Shown in pieces: positions 1-8,502 of a stretch of DNA of 23,288 bases; position 1 is the first letter of the stretch; every line of letters begins with the position of its first letter. The notes below the pieces were generated by a model. It had not been told where the DNA came from and made no database searches. It saw only the letters and a list, made by a program, of their open reading frames with translations. The position numbers and the translations under genes were made by a program. Source of the DNA: Chloroflexi bacterium UBA4730 (GTDB lineage Bacteria; Chloroflexota; Limnocylindria; P2-11E); assembly GCA_002404155.1 (NCBI GenBank), contig DHJC01000075.1, forward strand, positions 1 through 23,288, read 5' to 3'.

Positions 1-86
1 CTCCACCATTCCCAGGGCGATTCACACCCAGCCTGTCCGCCTGGTCATTTGTGCGCTATGAGGGCACTTGGGATGCGAGGTTCATA

Positions 87-662
87 ATGAAGCGACCAAT
101 GCCTGCCAAATTCAAAGGAATCGCTGTCCGCTCCAACGACCCGGTCGTTTCGGAGCGTTCTCAAGGACGGGTACTGCGGCAGCTCTACCTGGGCAAGCCG
201 AGCGCGCGTCCGGTCGTCATTGACCTATCGGCGCTAACGATGCTGCGGACGCCGGCAGCAGAGGAACTTGTGGTGCCGTGGCTGCGCTCCAACGCGAAGA
301 CCGCTGGGCACCGGATTCCCGTCGCGATCAAGACCTACAGCCCGGTGGCGCGCGAGACCGTAGCTGATGCACTACGACGCAGCGGTGAGGTCGCGTACTG
401 GCTGCCGAGCGAGCCCGGTGTTCCGCAGTTGATCGGAAGTTACAACGAGGCCGACATGCACCTTCTGGACACCGTCCGCGAAGCGGGCGGCACCATCACC
501 CTGGACCCCCAGAATCCTGTCGCCGCTGTCGATGAGACCGATCTGGAACGGCTGACCGCAGAGGGGATCCTTGAGCGAGTCCAAACCGGCGAGAAAGTCG
601 AATACAAGGATCCTTTCATTGGCATCACGGCCGACAACACGTCGTACGCGATTTCCGCCTAG
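87..662 (+). CDS. Hypothetical protein with STAS-like core and winged-helix-like C-terminus
   Basis: Not recognised as a named family. The middle (about residues 40-95) has a beta-strand, DLSALTMLRTPAAEEL, then an alternating strand/helix pattern, resembling STAS-like or DUF4325-type domains. The last 60 residues (ETDLERLTAEGILER followed by a charged strand) look like a winged-helix recognition helix and wing. I chose the ATG at 87, which has GCGAGG six bases upstream; a GTG at 51 in the same frame would add 12 residues. There is no signal peptide or membrane segment, so it is probably cytoplasmic. It converges with the next gene, and the two stop codons share the bases CTAG. A regulatory role is an inference from fold-like patterns only. 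Confidence 0.6.
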   Translation: MKRPMPAKFKGIAVRSNDPVVSERSQGRVLRQLYLGKPSARPVVIDLSALTMLRTPAAEELVVPWLRSNAKTAGHRIPVAIKTYSPVARETVADALRRSGEVAYWLPSEPGVPQLIGSYNEADMHLLDTVREAGGTITLDPQNPVAAVDETDLERLTAEGILERVQTGEKVEYKDPFIGITADNTSYAISA

Positions 663-2722
663 GAGCGCACGCGGCCTAGCCAAGTCCTGAGCGTCGCCTG
701 CCACGCGATGGTCTCGTCATCAGGCAGATCGGTCGCGCCTGCGAGCCGCGCGCATGTGACGCGGAGGCGCTCGGCGATTTCCGGAATGCCACTCGCGAGC
801 TCGAAGATACTCGAGACGGCTGCTCGATCCCATCCATGTCGCAGGCTGACGCCGCGGGCCACCGCCAGTATGAGAAACACACGCATGTATGTATCGGTGG
901 CTTCAAGTGGTCGATCCGCCGATCGGTTCAGCGTCTGGGTCCGCACGAACTCGACTGCAATTGGGCCGACGAAGCCGCCCTCACCATTGAGCCGCTCGAA
1001 CCACTCCAGTAGCACGGTCGCGACGCGATAGGCCCGCGATGCCAAGGCGACCGCGCCCAGGTCGACCACTGCACCGATCACGGCGACGCGTGTTCTGGGC
1101 GCGGCACGGAGCTGCCGGACGGTACTGAGCAATCCGCGCACGCCGGCCACCTCATCACGCGCGACCGCAAGTCGACCGGCGTCGACGAGAAGTTCGGCGA
1201 TCTGGGCGGTGAGGAACTCCTGCCATTCAAGGTTGTCGGTCGCCAGCAGTTCGTTAATCAGCAGGGCGAATTGCGCTAACAATTCGTCGCTGAGATTGAC
1301 CTCGCCGAATTGAATGCACTCGTCGTACGCGTTGGCGTACGCAGCGAGCGCTTTCTCGAGAACTTCTTGCCGGAAGGGTGTCGCCTCTAGGACGGCCCCT
1401 TGTGCACGAAGGTGAAGCAAAGCAGCGTCGCCGATCGCGCCACCGGCGAGGCGACCGATGGTGAAGTAGTGCTCTTCGGCGGAGGCCAGGATCAGAGTGG
1501 CGAGGGTCCGGATGCACAGCACTTCGACCCACGGTGTGGCGACGCCGTTCATCTGCTGCCCGTCGGGATCGCGCAGTCGGAGCCAGTCGTCACGGCGTGC
1601 GTCCAATACCCGAGCAGCCTTCTGAATCACGCCGACACCACGCACGACCATTTCGGCGGGAACGGGCTGATCATCGTGCAGTGAGCGCAGCCCAATCTGC
1701 TGGAGTCCAGCGATCAGTTGTTTGAGCTCATCCTGTTCCTCGGTCGCGCAAACAAGATCGTCCCGCACGGTCGAGCTTTGCATGGGCTGCAACCCGCCCG
1801 ATCCGATGCGCTGAACGTGTTCGATGAGGTTCGTCGCCATCTCTACGAGGCTCTGAATCAGCTCTGAGGATTGACGGAGTCGCAAGAGCCACACGACCAG
1901 GACGACGAGCAGCAGCGTCTCGACGAGAGCCAGAACGGTCGCGACCACGCCGGTCGCCAGGTGCTGCGCCGGCAGACCCAGATCGGCGGATACGCGTATC
2001 GCCGACAGTCCGATGGTCAAAGCGCCCGCCGCCAGTAGTGCTCGATAGAGCGGATTCGTGCGCAGTGTGGCGACAAGCACGGCGGCGCTGAGCATTGGCA
2101 CGCCGACGACGAGCGCCGCAGCCCAGCCGGTTGCCTCCATGTCAAGAGGGCGCAGGGGTTTCAACCAGTAGACGAGCAGCGCCGCTGTCAGCAGGTGCAG
2201 CGCCCATTGGAATCGCAACCGATAGCGCGGGTATCGGCGATACAGCAGAGGCAGTGATGAACTGATCGCCGGACTCAGGCTCGGTACGGCGAGGGACGCT
2301 AGAGCTACCAGAAGGACGATGGGGCCACCACTGAAAACGAGAAGAGCGTCGAAATACTTCGATAGCTTTACCGGGTCGACCTCAAAGACCTTCAAATCGG
2401 AAGAGGTTGCCCCGGCGACCGCGTCGGTTGCCGCCAGCAGCAGGCCAAGCCAACACGCCTGCGCCACCAGCTCGTACGGGAGTCGACCCAAAGGATCAGG
2501 TCGCGCGATCCACGGAATGGGTCGACGCAGCCGACGCAACCATGCCCGGAGCCCGCGTGGTGTCCTCGGCAGCACGACCGCGAGCCGCGATCCAATGCGC
2601 CGTTCCCGAAACCAGGCGAGTGCTCGATTCACAGGGTCGCCGGTGACTGGAAAAGCGACGTACTCACTGAACCGTCCGTCGTTACACCGTCCCGTTCTTC
2701 GGCGTGCGCCTGTAACTGCCAT
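659..2722 (-). CDS. Large hypothetical membrane protein
   Basis: A 687-residue protein. The first half carries about six to seven hydrophobic segments (roughly residues 88-108, 126-150, 172-190, 198-222, 228-245, 255-283). The second half, from about residue 290, is a soluble mostly helical region rich in Leu/Ala, probably cytoplasmic. This plan resembles DUF2254-like membrane proteins in outline, but I cannot see a diagnostic motif, so no function is assigned. The ATG at 2722 has no clear Shine-Dalgarno sequence, so the true start may be internal; an in-frame GTG precedes NRALAWF. It is divergent from the small gene at 2809 and convergent with the gene ending at 662, with overlapping stops. 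Confidence 0.65.
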   Translation of the reverse strand: MAVTGARRRTGRCNDGRFSEYVAFPVTGDPVNRALAWFRERRIGSRLAVVLPRTPRGLRAWLRRLRRPIPWIARPDPLGRLPYELVAQACWLGLLLAATDAVAGATSSDLKVFEVDPVKLSKYFDALLVFSGGPIVLLVALASLAVPSLSPAISSSLPLLYRRYPRYRLRFQWALHLLTAALLVYWLKPLRPLDMEATGWAAALVVGVPMLSAAVLVATLRTNPLYRALLAAGALTIGLSAIRVSADLGLPAQHLATGVVATVLALVETLLLVVLVVWLLRLRQSSELIQSLVEMATNLIEHVQRIGSGGLQPMQSSTVRDDLVCATEEQDELKQLIAGLQQIGLRSLHDDQPVPAEMVVRGVGVIQKAARVLDARRDDWLRLRDPDGQQMNGVATPWVEVLCIRTLATLILASAEEHYFTIGRLAGGAIGDAALLHLRAQGAVLEATPFRQEVLEKALAAYANAYDECIQFGEVNLSDELLAQFALLINELLATDNLEWQEFLTAQIAELLVDAGRLAVARDEVAGVRGLLSTVRQLRAAPRTRVAVIGAVVDLGAVALASRAYRVATVLLEWFERLNGEGGFVGPIAVEFVRTQTLNRSADRPLEATDTYMRVFLILAVARGVSLRHGWDRAAVSSIFELASGIPEIAERLRVTCARLAGATDLPDDETIAWQATLRTWLGRVRS

Positions 2723-2808
2723 CCGGGTTCGAAACTGACGATGCTTCCACGCGGCGGCCTGTCAGCTCCGCGTTGGCGACCGACCATTTTGCGCGTCACA
2801 ACATTGAA

Positions 2809-3024
2809 ATGGGCGCCCGACCGACGAAACATTCCGTATTGCTGCTCGCAGGCCTGTTCCTCGCAACGCACCTGCTGATCGGTGCAGTCCTCATCCTCGA
2901 AGTCGGTCTCATCGTTGGTTGGCGCAAGGTTGAGTGGCAGCTGGCGGTTCTCGCACCGTTTCCGGTCGAGTTCTTCCCCTGGATCGCGTTGACTGAATGG
3001 GTCCAACGCGGTCAGCGACACTAG
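2809..3024 (+). CDS. Small two-helix membrane protein, hypothetical
   Basis: A 71-residue ORF from ATG 2809, with a TTG start at 2773 also possible. It has a hydrophobic stretch of about 25 residues (KHSVLLLAGLFLATHLLIGA and onward) and a second weaker one ending FFPWIALTEW. Its stop codon shares CTAG with the stop of the convergent gene at 3021. No Shine-Dalgarno site is evident. The opposite strand also has an open frame here (130 aa), but it is Glu/Gln/Asp-rich, as expected when a transmembrane segment is read antisense, so I prefer this strand. Function unknown. Confidence 0.4.
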   Translation: MGARPTKHSVLLLAGLFLATHLLIGAVLILEVGLIVGWRKVEWQLAVLAPFPVEFFPWIALTEWVQRGQRH

Positions 3025-3638
3025 TTCCGAGCGAGCACATAGATGCTCGTGAACACCGGAAGCAACTGCAGTATCGCAAAGAGTCGAGCCGCGTCGTCCA
3101 GAGGCGTGATGCCAGCGGCCCCGAGGGTCAATAGGTTCCCGGCGCTGAACTGCAGAGCCTGGATGAAGGTGAGCGGTGTACAGATCAACCGCGCGTCACC
3201 AGCGCACCTGGGTGAAACCGCGTTAGCGGCTGGCGACGCTACGTCGAAGTGGAATCCCTCGATCGTCGATGACGTGGCCGACCAATACAGGGCAGCGAAC
3301 CAGAGCACGCTCGACACCAGGTACAGCACTGTGTCCGTGCGAAGCCGACGCCGATGTGCGTCAACCGACGATCCCGCAACCCGCAGCCCGATGGCCGGGA
3401 ATCCGATTGTCCCGGCGAAGACCGCATGCAGGGAGACGAAAAACGTCAAGAGCATCGAGAACGCGCCTGCGGTCGCCGCGACCACCACGGCCATCGGCAG
3501 CCCAACGGTGCCGATGTAGAAGAGCGTCCGACCGACCCATCCGCGTGGACGCCAGATGATCAGCGCGATGAAAGCGGCGCCAACGAACACAAAGAGGAAG
3601 AGCAGGACGCCCGATAGGGCGACTAGAAGTTCGGTCAC
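3021..3638 (-). CDS. Ion-channel-like membrane protein with altered selectivity filter
   Basis: About 205 residues with roughly five hydrophobic segments (about 4-29, 40-60, 62-85, 103-120 and 185-203). The last third reads LQFSAGNLLTLGAAGITPLD followed by a helix with LFAILQLLPVF. This matches the layout of the two-TM ion channel family (pore helix, filter, ITP, inner helix). The canonical filter T-x-G-Y-G-D is replaced by T-L-G-A-A-G, so potassium selectivity is doubtful. A 40-residue segment with two Cys lies between the fourth helix and the pore. I chose the second of two adjacent GTG codons because GGAGG sits five bases upstream of it; 3641 is the alternative. The family call is an inference from the pore-like motif. 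Confidence 0.65.
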   Translation of the reverse strand: MTELLVALSGVLLFLFVFVGAAFIALIIWRPRGWVGRTLFYIGTVGLPMAVVVAATAGAFSMLLTFFVSLHAVFAGTIGFPAIGLRVAGSSVDAHRRRLRTDTVLYLVSSVLWFAALYWSATSSTIEGFHFDVASPAANAVSPRCAGDARLICTPLTFIQALQFSAGNLLTLGAAGITPLDDAARLFAILQLLPVFTSIYVLARN

Positions 3639-3641
3639 CAC

Positions 3642-3976
3642 GGCCTCCGAAGGTTCGGCCAGTTCGCAACGACGACTGCTGACCCTTCCGTCGAGCGGAG
3701 GTATCGGGGATGGTCCCTCGCCTCGCGGTAACGACTCGTCGACGCCTGGTATCCGAGCTCGACGCTTGCACGCCCCGCAGGATCAAGCGCCTCGGCCCGG
3801 TCAGGAGCAACGCCTACTCCCACAACGTCAAGGTCCGTGCGGAATCGCAAGCCGATCCCGGTTGAGGGCCAACGCGTACTGGTTCTCTGCCACGCTGGCG
3901 GGTACGCGAACCCGCGCACGCTATGACCGTCGGAACCCGCAGCCAAGCGCGCGCGGCCCGCGTTCACGGCTCGCGG
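3642..3976. other. 335-base gap without a convincing gene
   Basis: The gap lies between two minus-strand genes. A minus-strand open frame (3635-3967, 110 codons) fills it and its stop overlaps the channel gene start as GTGA. However, its composition is Arg/Ser/Pro-rich, with no recognisable domain or hydrophobic pattern. I see no clear terminator or promoter consensus. Confidence 0.4.
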
Positions 3977-5332
3977 CTACACCTCCGCGTAGTCGCCCCA
4001 ATTGAGCGGGACGACCTTGCCGCTGCCGAGCGCTTCGGGTCCGAACTTCGCCTTCTTGACCGGTGCGACCTTCTTCAGACCACTGTCCCAGTCGGCGTTG
4101 AAGATCTCCGCGTAGTACGCCGCGAGCGCGGGCGAGTAGATGAGCAAACCAGCCTCGCGGTTCTTCGACACCGCCGAGTCGGACCAGTTCTGCGACGAGA
4201 CGAGCACGGATTGCTCGTCGACGACGATGAGCTTGTTGTGGCAGTGCACGAGCTGGTTGGGATTGAGGATGCGCACGTTGATCCCGATCTTGAGGCCGTA
4301 ATCCTTGCCGAGGGCCTGCATTTCCTTCTTCGCTTTGTCGAACGCCTTCTTGCATTTGTCGCTGCCGCAGGAGAACGGCTGGGCGAGGATGATCCGGACC
4401 TCGACACCGCTTGCCTCGACGGTCTCTTGGATCGCCTTCAGCAGAGTTCCGATGTCAGTTTGCGCCGTGCGGATGTACTGCTCCTCGATGAAGATCGATT
4501 TGCGTGCGGTCTTGAGCCAGGCGGGGATGCGCTTGATGTAGTTGTCGGGCGAGAGGATCGGTTCGACCTTTACGGGGGCCTGGAAGTTGAAGGTCTTGCT
4601 CGGGAAGAGCTGGGCCGGCATCTGCGCCGGTGCCGCCTCGAGCAGCTCGACCTCGCGCTTCTTGCCCAAGCCGCGGACGGCCTTCTCCGCGTCGGTCTCC
4701 AGCTTCATGTCAGCTCGCAGCACCTTGGTGAAGAACGCGGCCAAGGTCTTGGACTTGACCGCGACGCCCATGTCGCGGTTGCCCGGCACCCAGTTGGTCG
4801 CGTTGGCGACGCCGTCGCCCTCGTTCTGGGGGATGCTGTTCTCGCTGTAGTTGCCGCTTTGCACCAAGGTCCACTCGCCGTCGATAACGATTACCTTCTC
4901 GTGCGAGCTGGCGAAGTAGTGGGCACTGTCGCTCGCGCACGAGGGCGCGGGCACGCAATCGCAGCCGTGTTTGGCCAAGTCGTCGTAGATCTGCTGCTCG
5001 CCGGTTCGGCCGTCGAGGTCGAGCATCAGGGCGACATCGACGCCCCGGCGCATCGCCTTTTCGAGCGCATTCTTGACGTACTCAGCGGTGAAGTCGTAGA
5101 TCCCGATCAGGATGGAGCGCTTCGCGTCGTCAAGGAACTTCTTGGTGACATGCCAGGTCGAGTCGGGCGAGGCGAAGGCCACGAACTCAGTGATATCAAA
5201 GCTCGGGACCGCCTTGATCTCTTTGTACGGCTCGAGCGCGCAGGCGCGGCCCACCATCTCAAGTGAGCCCATCGCCGCTGCCTCAAACGCGCTGATGACC
5301 TCCGGCTTCGCCGGCACGAGCTTCGCTGGCAT
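3977..5332 (-). CDS. Phospholipase D-like protein with two HKD motifs
   Basis: A 451-residue member of the phospholipase D superfamily, whose enzymes cleave or transfer phosphodiester bonds through a phosphohistidine intermediate. Both HKD motifs are intact: H144-x-K146-x4-D151 (SHEKVIVID) and H365-x-K367-x4-D372 (CHNKLIVVD). Each is followed by the usual strand and polar turn (SGNYSENS, SSQNWSDS). There is no signal peptide, so it is probably cytoplasmic or released by another route. The ATG at 5332 is preceded by GGGAG at eight bases. It is the last gene of a minus-strand run with the 81-aa protein (44-base gap) and the serine protease. The substrate (lipid, nucleic acid or other) cannot be told from sequence. 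Confidence 0.9.
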   Translation of the reverse strand: MPAKLVPAKPEVISAFEAAAMGSLEMVGRACALEPYKEIKAVPSFDITEFVAFASPDSTWHVTKKFLDDAKRSILIGIYDFTAEYVKNALEKAMRRGVDVALMLDLDGRTGEQQIYDDLAKHGCDCVPAPSCASDSAHYFASSHEKVIVIDGEWTLVQSGNYSENSIPQNEGDGVANATNWVPGNRDMGVAVKSKTLAAFFTKVLRADMKLETDAEKAVRGLGKKREVELLEAAPAQMPAQLFPSKTFNFQAPVKVEPILSPDNYIKRIPAWLKTARKSIFIEEQYIRTAQTDIGTLLKAIQETVEASGVEVRIILAQPFSCGSDKCKKAFDKAKKEMQALGKDYGLKIGINVRILNPNQLVHCHNKLIVVDEQSVLVSSQNWSDSAVSKNREAGLLIYSPALAAYYAEIFNADWDSGLKKVAPVKKAKFGPEALGSGKVVPLNWGDYAEV

Positions 5333-5375
5333 GCTTCGCTCTCCCTTCCTCGCGACGCCTCTCTACTGGATGGAT

Positions 5376-5621
5376 CTACTCGGCCTTAGCCTCCGGGCGG
5401 TACTCCTCCCGAACCTCGGCCTTTAGCGGCACCCTCTTGGCGACGCCCCGGTGCGTGATGTCTAGGGACTCGGGGACGCCTCGCGGCACCTTCTTGAACT
5501 GCGCGATGACCGCGAAGTCGCCCTTCTTCCCCTCGCGCACCTCGATGCCGTGGGCGCCCATTTTGCGAAGGCCCTCGGCGTGCTGGTTCCGCGCGTTCTC
5601 GGCTTCATCAAGCGTTGCCAC
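5376..5621 (-). CDS. Small protein resembling the N-terminal domain of the adjacent protease
   Basis: An 81-residue protein from GTG 5621, which has GGGAGGA six bases upstream; an ATG at 5654 is possible but has no better site. It overlaps the end of the upstream protease gene by 14 bases, suggesting coupled translation. The order of elements (GAHGIEV, FAVIAQFKKVPRGVPESL, then RVPLKAEV) parallels the protease's N-terminal stretch (NVVGIGI, LAVTFYVERKK, DDFIPPVL). It may therefore be a free-standing copy of that accessory domain, perhaps an inhibitor or chaperone of the protease. That role is an inference. It has no Cys and no signal peptide. Confidence 0.6.
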   Translation of the reverse strand: MATLDEAENARNQHAEGLRKMGAHGIEVREGKKGDFAVIAQFKKVPRGVPESLDITHRGVAKRVPLKAEVREEYRPEAKAE

Positions 5622-6651
5622 GTCGTGTCCTCCCGCTGCGGGGCTTGCCCGCACATGGATTCTTTACCGCAGCAAGCCGCACGCCCATCGTCTTGAGTAC
5701 GGCGTCGATCGGATTCGACACGCTGCCGCCGCTGGCGCCGGCGAAGTGCAGGCCGACCGCCTTCTTGGACTTCTGGTCGACGACGAGCGAGCCGGAGTCG
5801 CCCGGCTTGGTGAAGCGGGTGACCAGGATCTGATCGCGGTAGCCGACCTTCCCCACACCGGGGTAGTTCAGGACGAACCGGAAGTGGATATCACGAATCG
5901 TTCCCGTGGTTTTGCCAGTCGTGCGACCGACCTTGACCACCTTCATGCCGCGCTTCGGAGCAATCGTCGAGCTAACCAGGCTCATAGTCCGGATCGCCGC
6001 GTTGAGGTCCTGGCTCCGCGCGGGTACGACGGTCGCGACCGCCACGTCGACCGTGTTCACGAACTGCCCGCCGACCTTCCACTTGCTCCACTTCGCGAGC
6101 TTTCCCACGATGTCGTTCGGCACCTTTCCGCCGTCCAGCCGGCCCGGGAGCACGGCGCCGTCGCCCGCCTTGGCCTTCCCACTCTTCGCCAACACGTGGC
6201 TGTTCGAGAGCAGCTGACAGCGCTGGCCCTTGCCGCTGGTGACGATCGCCCCGAGAGTGCCGGCGGCGTCCTCGCCGGCGTGACCGACGCTGTTGCCGGG
6301 CTGGATCGGATTGTTGACCGCATTGACCTCAGGCCCGATCTTTCCCAGCTGGACCACGTCGGTAAGCACCGGCTCACCGCCCGTGAGCTCCGGATGCAGC
6401 ACCGGCGGGATGAAGTCGTCAGCCTTGAGGTTCTTCTTCGACTTCTTGCGCTCAACGTAAAAGGTGACCGCGAGCTTCCCGGCCGATCCGCGCTTGGAGA
6501 CCTTCTCAGCGATTCCGATGCCGACCACGTTCTTGCTACCCAAGATGCTCCGCAGATCGTCGACCGGACCAACAGCTTCGAGCCGAATCTCACTGGTGTC
6601 CGCCTGAGTGATGAGGTTCAACGCTCGTAGCGCCACGCGTTCGCTCGACAT
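5608..6651 (-). CDS. Chymotrypsin-fold serine protease (Nal1-like/S1-like)
   Basis: A 347-residue protein with a complete trypsin-like triad: H152 in LLSNSHVLA, D202 in NTVDVAVA and S286 in KPGDSGS. Residues 38-105 form an N-terminal domain (NVVGIGI, then LAVTFYVERKK, then TDVVQLG) of the kind found ahead of the protease core in Nal1-like peptidases. There is no signal peptide or membrane anchor, so a cytoplasmic location or non-classical export is likely. The ATG at 6651 is preceded by GGGAGGAAG at a good distance. It is the first gene of a three-gene minus-strand operon with the 81-aa protein and the phospholipase D-like gene. The physiological substrate is unknown. Confidence 0.85.
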   Translation of the reverse strand: MSSERVALRALNLITQADTSEIRLEAVGPVDDLRSILGSKNVVGIGIAEKVSKRGSAGKLAVTFYVERKKSKKNLKADDFIPPVLHPELTGGEPVLTDVVQLGKIGPEVNAVNNPIQPGNSVGHAGEDAAGTLGAIVTSGKGQRCQLLSNSHVLAKSGKAKAGDGAVLPGRLDGGKVPNDIVGKLAKWSKWKVGGQFVNTVDVAVATVVPARSQDLNAAIRTMSLVSSTIAPKRGMKVVKVGRTTGKTTGTIRDIHFRFVLNYPGVGKVGYRDQILVTRFTKPGDSGSLVVDQKSKKAVGLHFAGASGGSVSNPIDAVLKTMGVRLAAVKNPCAGKPRSGRTRRGNA

Positions 6652-6911
6652 TGCTACTTCCTCCCTCTTCGCGGTGGTTCACCCAATGCGCGGATGTGGG
6701 ATCGACGCCACCCAGGGCAAGGTGCGGCCGGATTGCCGCGCTCGGATGCGAAGACCGGCACGACCGCACGACGCTTCGAGCCACCCGTAGCCTTTCGCCA
6801 GATGCGACCGCAGCGCGGCTCGCTCGGGCACGCCAACGCTGGGTCTCGGCCGCATCGCCGTCCTTCCCCGGCAGCGCCACTCATCGGCGAACAAGTACGC
6901 GCTGGACGGGC

Positions 6912-6925
6912 AAGTTCTACTTGTC
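6912..6925. promoter_or_regulatory. Palindromic AAGT-TC-TACTT element
   Basis: AAGTTCTACTTGTC, in which CAAGT and ACTTG form an inverted repeat around TCT. It resembles the element upstream of the Cys-rich gene at 12612. This is the loosest of the four sites I group together. Confidence 0.3.
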
Positions 6926-7084
6926 AGCCGCTAGACGGTCAAGGGCCCCTGGTCGCCTCCATTGATCGGCTTCGCGCTAGAGGCCGCCTGGTTTGCCTGA
7001 GAGGACGCTGCTAGATCCTCTGGTCCTCAAGAAGCCAGAGCGAAGTCGATGGCTAATAACGACACGCACTCCCGGTTGACAATG

Positions 7085-7095
7085 AGTATTACTAT
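7085..7095. promoter_or_regulatory. Palindromic AGTA-T-TACT element
   Basis: AGTATTACTAT, a perfect AGTA/TACT inverted repeat in otherwise GC-rich DNA, four bases after a TTGACA hexamer. It lies upstream of the small ORF at 7134 and matches AGTAGTACTAT at 20344 except at the central base. Confidence 0.4.
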
Positions 7096-7133
7096 GCCGA
7101 TGCTCGCGTCGGTCGGTGACGGGGAGAAAACGT

Positions 7134-7304
7134 ATGGACCTCCGCGTTCTGCCGTGGTCCTGGCGGCGTCTTTCGGTGGGGCGGTGGTGGGCGAGAGCCT
7201 GGGTCCTGATCGGCGGTCTCCGGCTCTCGTCGGAAAAGGAACCCTCACGGGCCGACGGGCCCGGCCTCGAACGCGAACGAGATTCGGGTGAGATAACCGT
7301 CTGA
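7134..7304 (+). CDS. Possible small basic protein upstream of the tyrosinase cluster
   Basis: A 56-codon ORF: Trp/Arg/Leu-rich at the start (LPWSWRRLSVGRWWARAW) and charged at the end. GGGGAG lies about eight bases before the ATG, and its stop is followed after 18 bases by the next gene, which has its own strong GGAGG. No family is recognised. It could be a leader peptide or a chance ORF. Confidence 0.3.
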   Translation: MDLRVLPWSWRRLSVGRWWARAWVLIGGLRLSSEKEPSRADGPGLERERDSGEITV

Positions 7305-7322
7305 GGACGGAGGAGGACCGAT

Positions 7323-8359
7323 ATGGCCGATGCACCAGTTCAGGATGACCGCAAGCTGATTCCCGCCTGGATCCGCGAAGAGAGCGCGCGCCGCGAGCAC
7401 GTCGGACCGCAACTCGCCGTCAGCGCCGAGGTCGAGGAGCAGATCCGGCGTTTGGCGACTGAGGCCGCCGAAACCGGCGCCAAGGGGCGCCAAGAGCTCG
7501 AGGCCGCGCGGGCAAACTCCTGGCGGCCGCGCTGCCTGCGGTCGAGGCATCGTCTGGACGCGCGAAGCTACCGACGCAGTTCGAGCGCGAGCAACTGGTC
7601 ATGCGTGCAAGGCAGCAGCTCCCGGCGGGGCAACACCTGGTGAGCCCGAACGGCATGCAGATGCGCGACGACATCTTCCTGCCGCGGCATCAGGGGAGCT
7701 CAGACTTGGGCAGCGGCCTCAACGACCGCGAGGGCAATCCTGATGTGAACAGGGTCGAGCCCTGGTCGATTTGGGCCTTCGCCTGGGCACAGGACGGGGG
7801 ATCGGCGGACTGGTCCGCCCTGCATTGGCGCTATCGCATCTGGGTACCCTCGTCATTTCCGGCGTGTGAAGCCTCATGGTTCTTGAGCGTCACGCCCCGC
7901 GCGGTCCTAACCGGTCGCTACGACTTGATCGCCCTGACCCTCTTGAGCTTGTTCGGTGTTTCCTCGGCCCGGGTCGTGCATCGCTTCTGGACCGGTACCT
8001 GGCATTGGCGCAACACCGCGGGAACTTGGACGCCGACGTGGAATGGATGGCGCCCGAGCTACAACGTCGTGGACCACTCGGTCTCGGTGTGGGGCAACGT
8101 CAGCCAGAGCATCAGCGTCGGATACCCGGGAACAGCCGTCCAGACTCCGATGGAGATTCCGCCACCGGGCGTCTCGATCCAGCCAAACCCGGTGAACGAT
8201 TACGGCATCGTCGCGCCGTCGGATGTGGTCGACTTCTACGTGCGGCCAGAGCTGATCGTCACTACTACGGGCGCTCCCTCCTACGCAAAGTTGGACCTCT
8301 CCCTGATCGACGTGCCATTTGTGATCGCCGAGTACGCATGCCACGGGTTCTACCTCTAA
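7323..8359 (+). pseudogene. Frameshifted hypothetical gene preceding tyrosinase
   Basis: Two overlapping frames join into one protein of about 345 residues. The first starts at ATG 7323 with a strong GGAGGAGG and reads a charged helix (VEEQIRRLATEAAETGAKG). Near 7505-7516 the sensible reading moves to another frame, which continues GKLLAAALPAVEASSGRAKL and runs to 8359. That second frame is closed only at 7460, upstream of the crossover, and its nearest ATG (7601) has no ribosome site. The C-terminal 200 residues are Trp-rich and beta-like (FWTGTWHW, VSVWGNVSQSISVGYPG). No family is recognised. It may be a natural mutation, an assembly error or, less likely, programmed frameshifting; no classic slippery heptamer is present. 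Its position suggests a partner of the tyrosinase. Confidence 0.6.
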
Positions 8360-8436
8360 GGCCCGGTCGCATTTCTGTCACGTTCCAAGGGCAACTGCCC
8401 ATCACCCGGCTGCCGCATTAACCCAGGTTCGCCGTC

Positions 8437-8499
8437 ATGAGCAAAGGCATCGACGATTTCTCGCCTTGGGCTCAACGGATCGACTACCCGGAGGTATGA
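8437..8499 (+). CDS. Possible 20-residue leader peptide
   Basis: MSKGIDDFSPWAQRIDYPEV followed by TGA, ending three bases before the tyrosinase ATG and containing its GGAGG site. It could couple translation of tyrosinase to its own, or be chance. It has no strong ribosome site of its own. Confidence 0.2.
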   Translation: MSKGIDDFSPWAQRIDYPEV

Positions 8500-8502
8500 G
8501 AG

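Larger units (their letters stand above)
6652..7133. other. Divergent intergenic region
   Basis: About 480 bases between the divergent protease and tyrosinase operons. I find no convincing gene. It holds two AT-rich palindromic elements (6912-6925 and 7085-7095) and a TTGACA at 7076-7081 without a well-spaced -10 box. It probably contains promoters in both directions. Confidence 0.45.

Noticed and set aside
2629..3021. 130-codon minus-strand ORF starting at the channel gene stop (TAGTG)
   Set aside because: Its Glu/Gln/Asp-rich composition mirrors hydrophobic codons on the other strand, and it overlaps the start of the gene at 2722.
3635..3967. 110-codon minus-strand ORF whose stop overlaps the channel gene start
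   Set aside because: No domain, no hydrophobic pattern, Arg/Ser/Pro-rich; the coupling-type overlap alone is not enough.
3923..5266. Long 447-codon plus-strand ORF
   Set aside because: Antisense shadow of the phospholipase D-like gene, whose two HKD motifs are intact on the minus strand.
7076..7104. Sigma-70 promoter with TTGACA
   Set aside because: No -10 hexamer at 16-18 bp spacing; the AT-rich part is better explained as a palindromic element.
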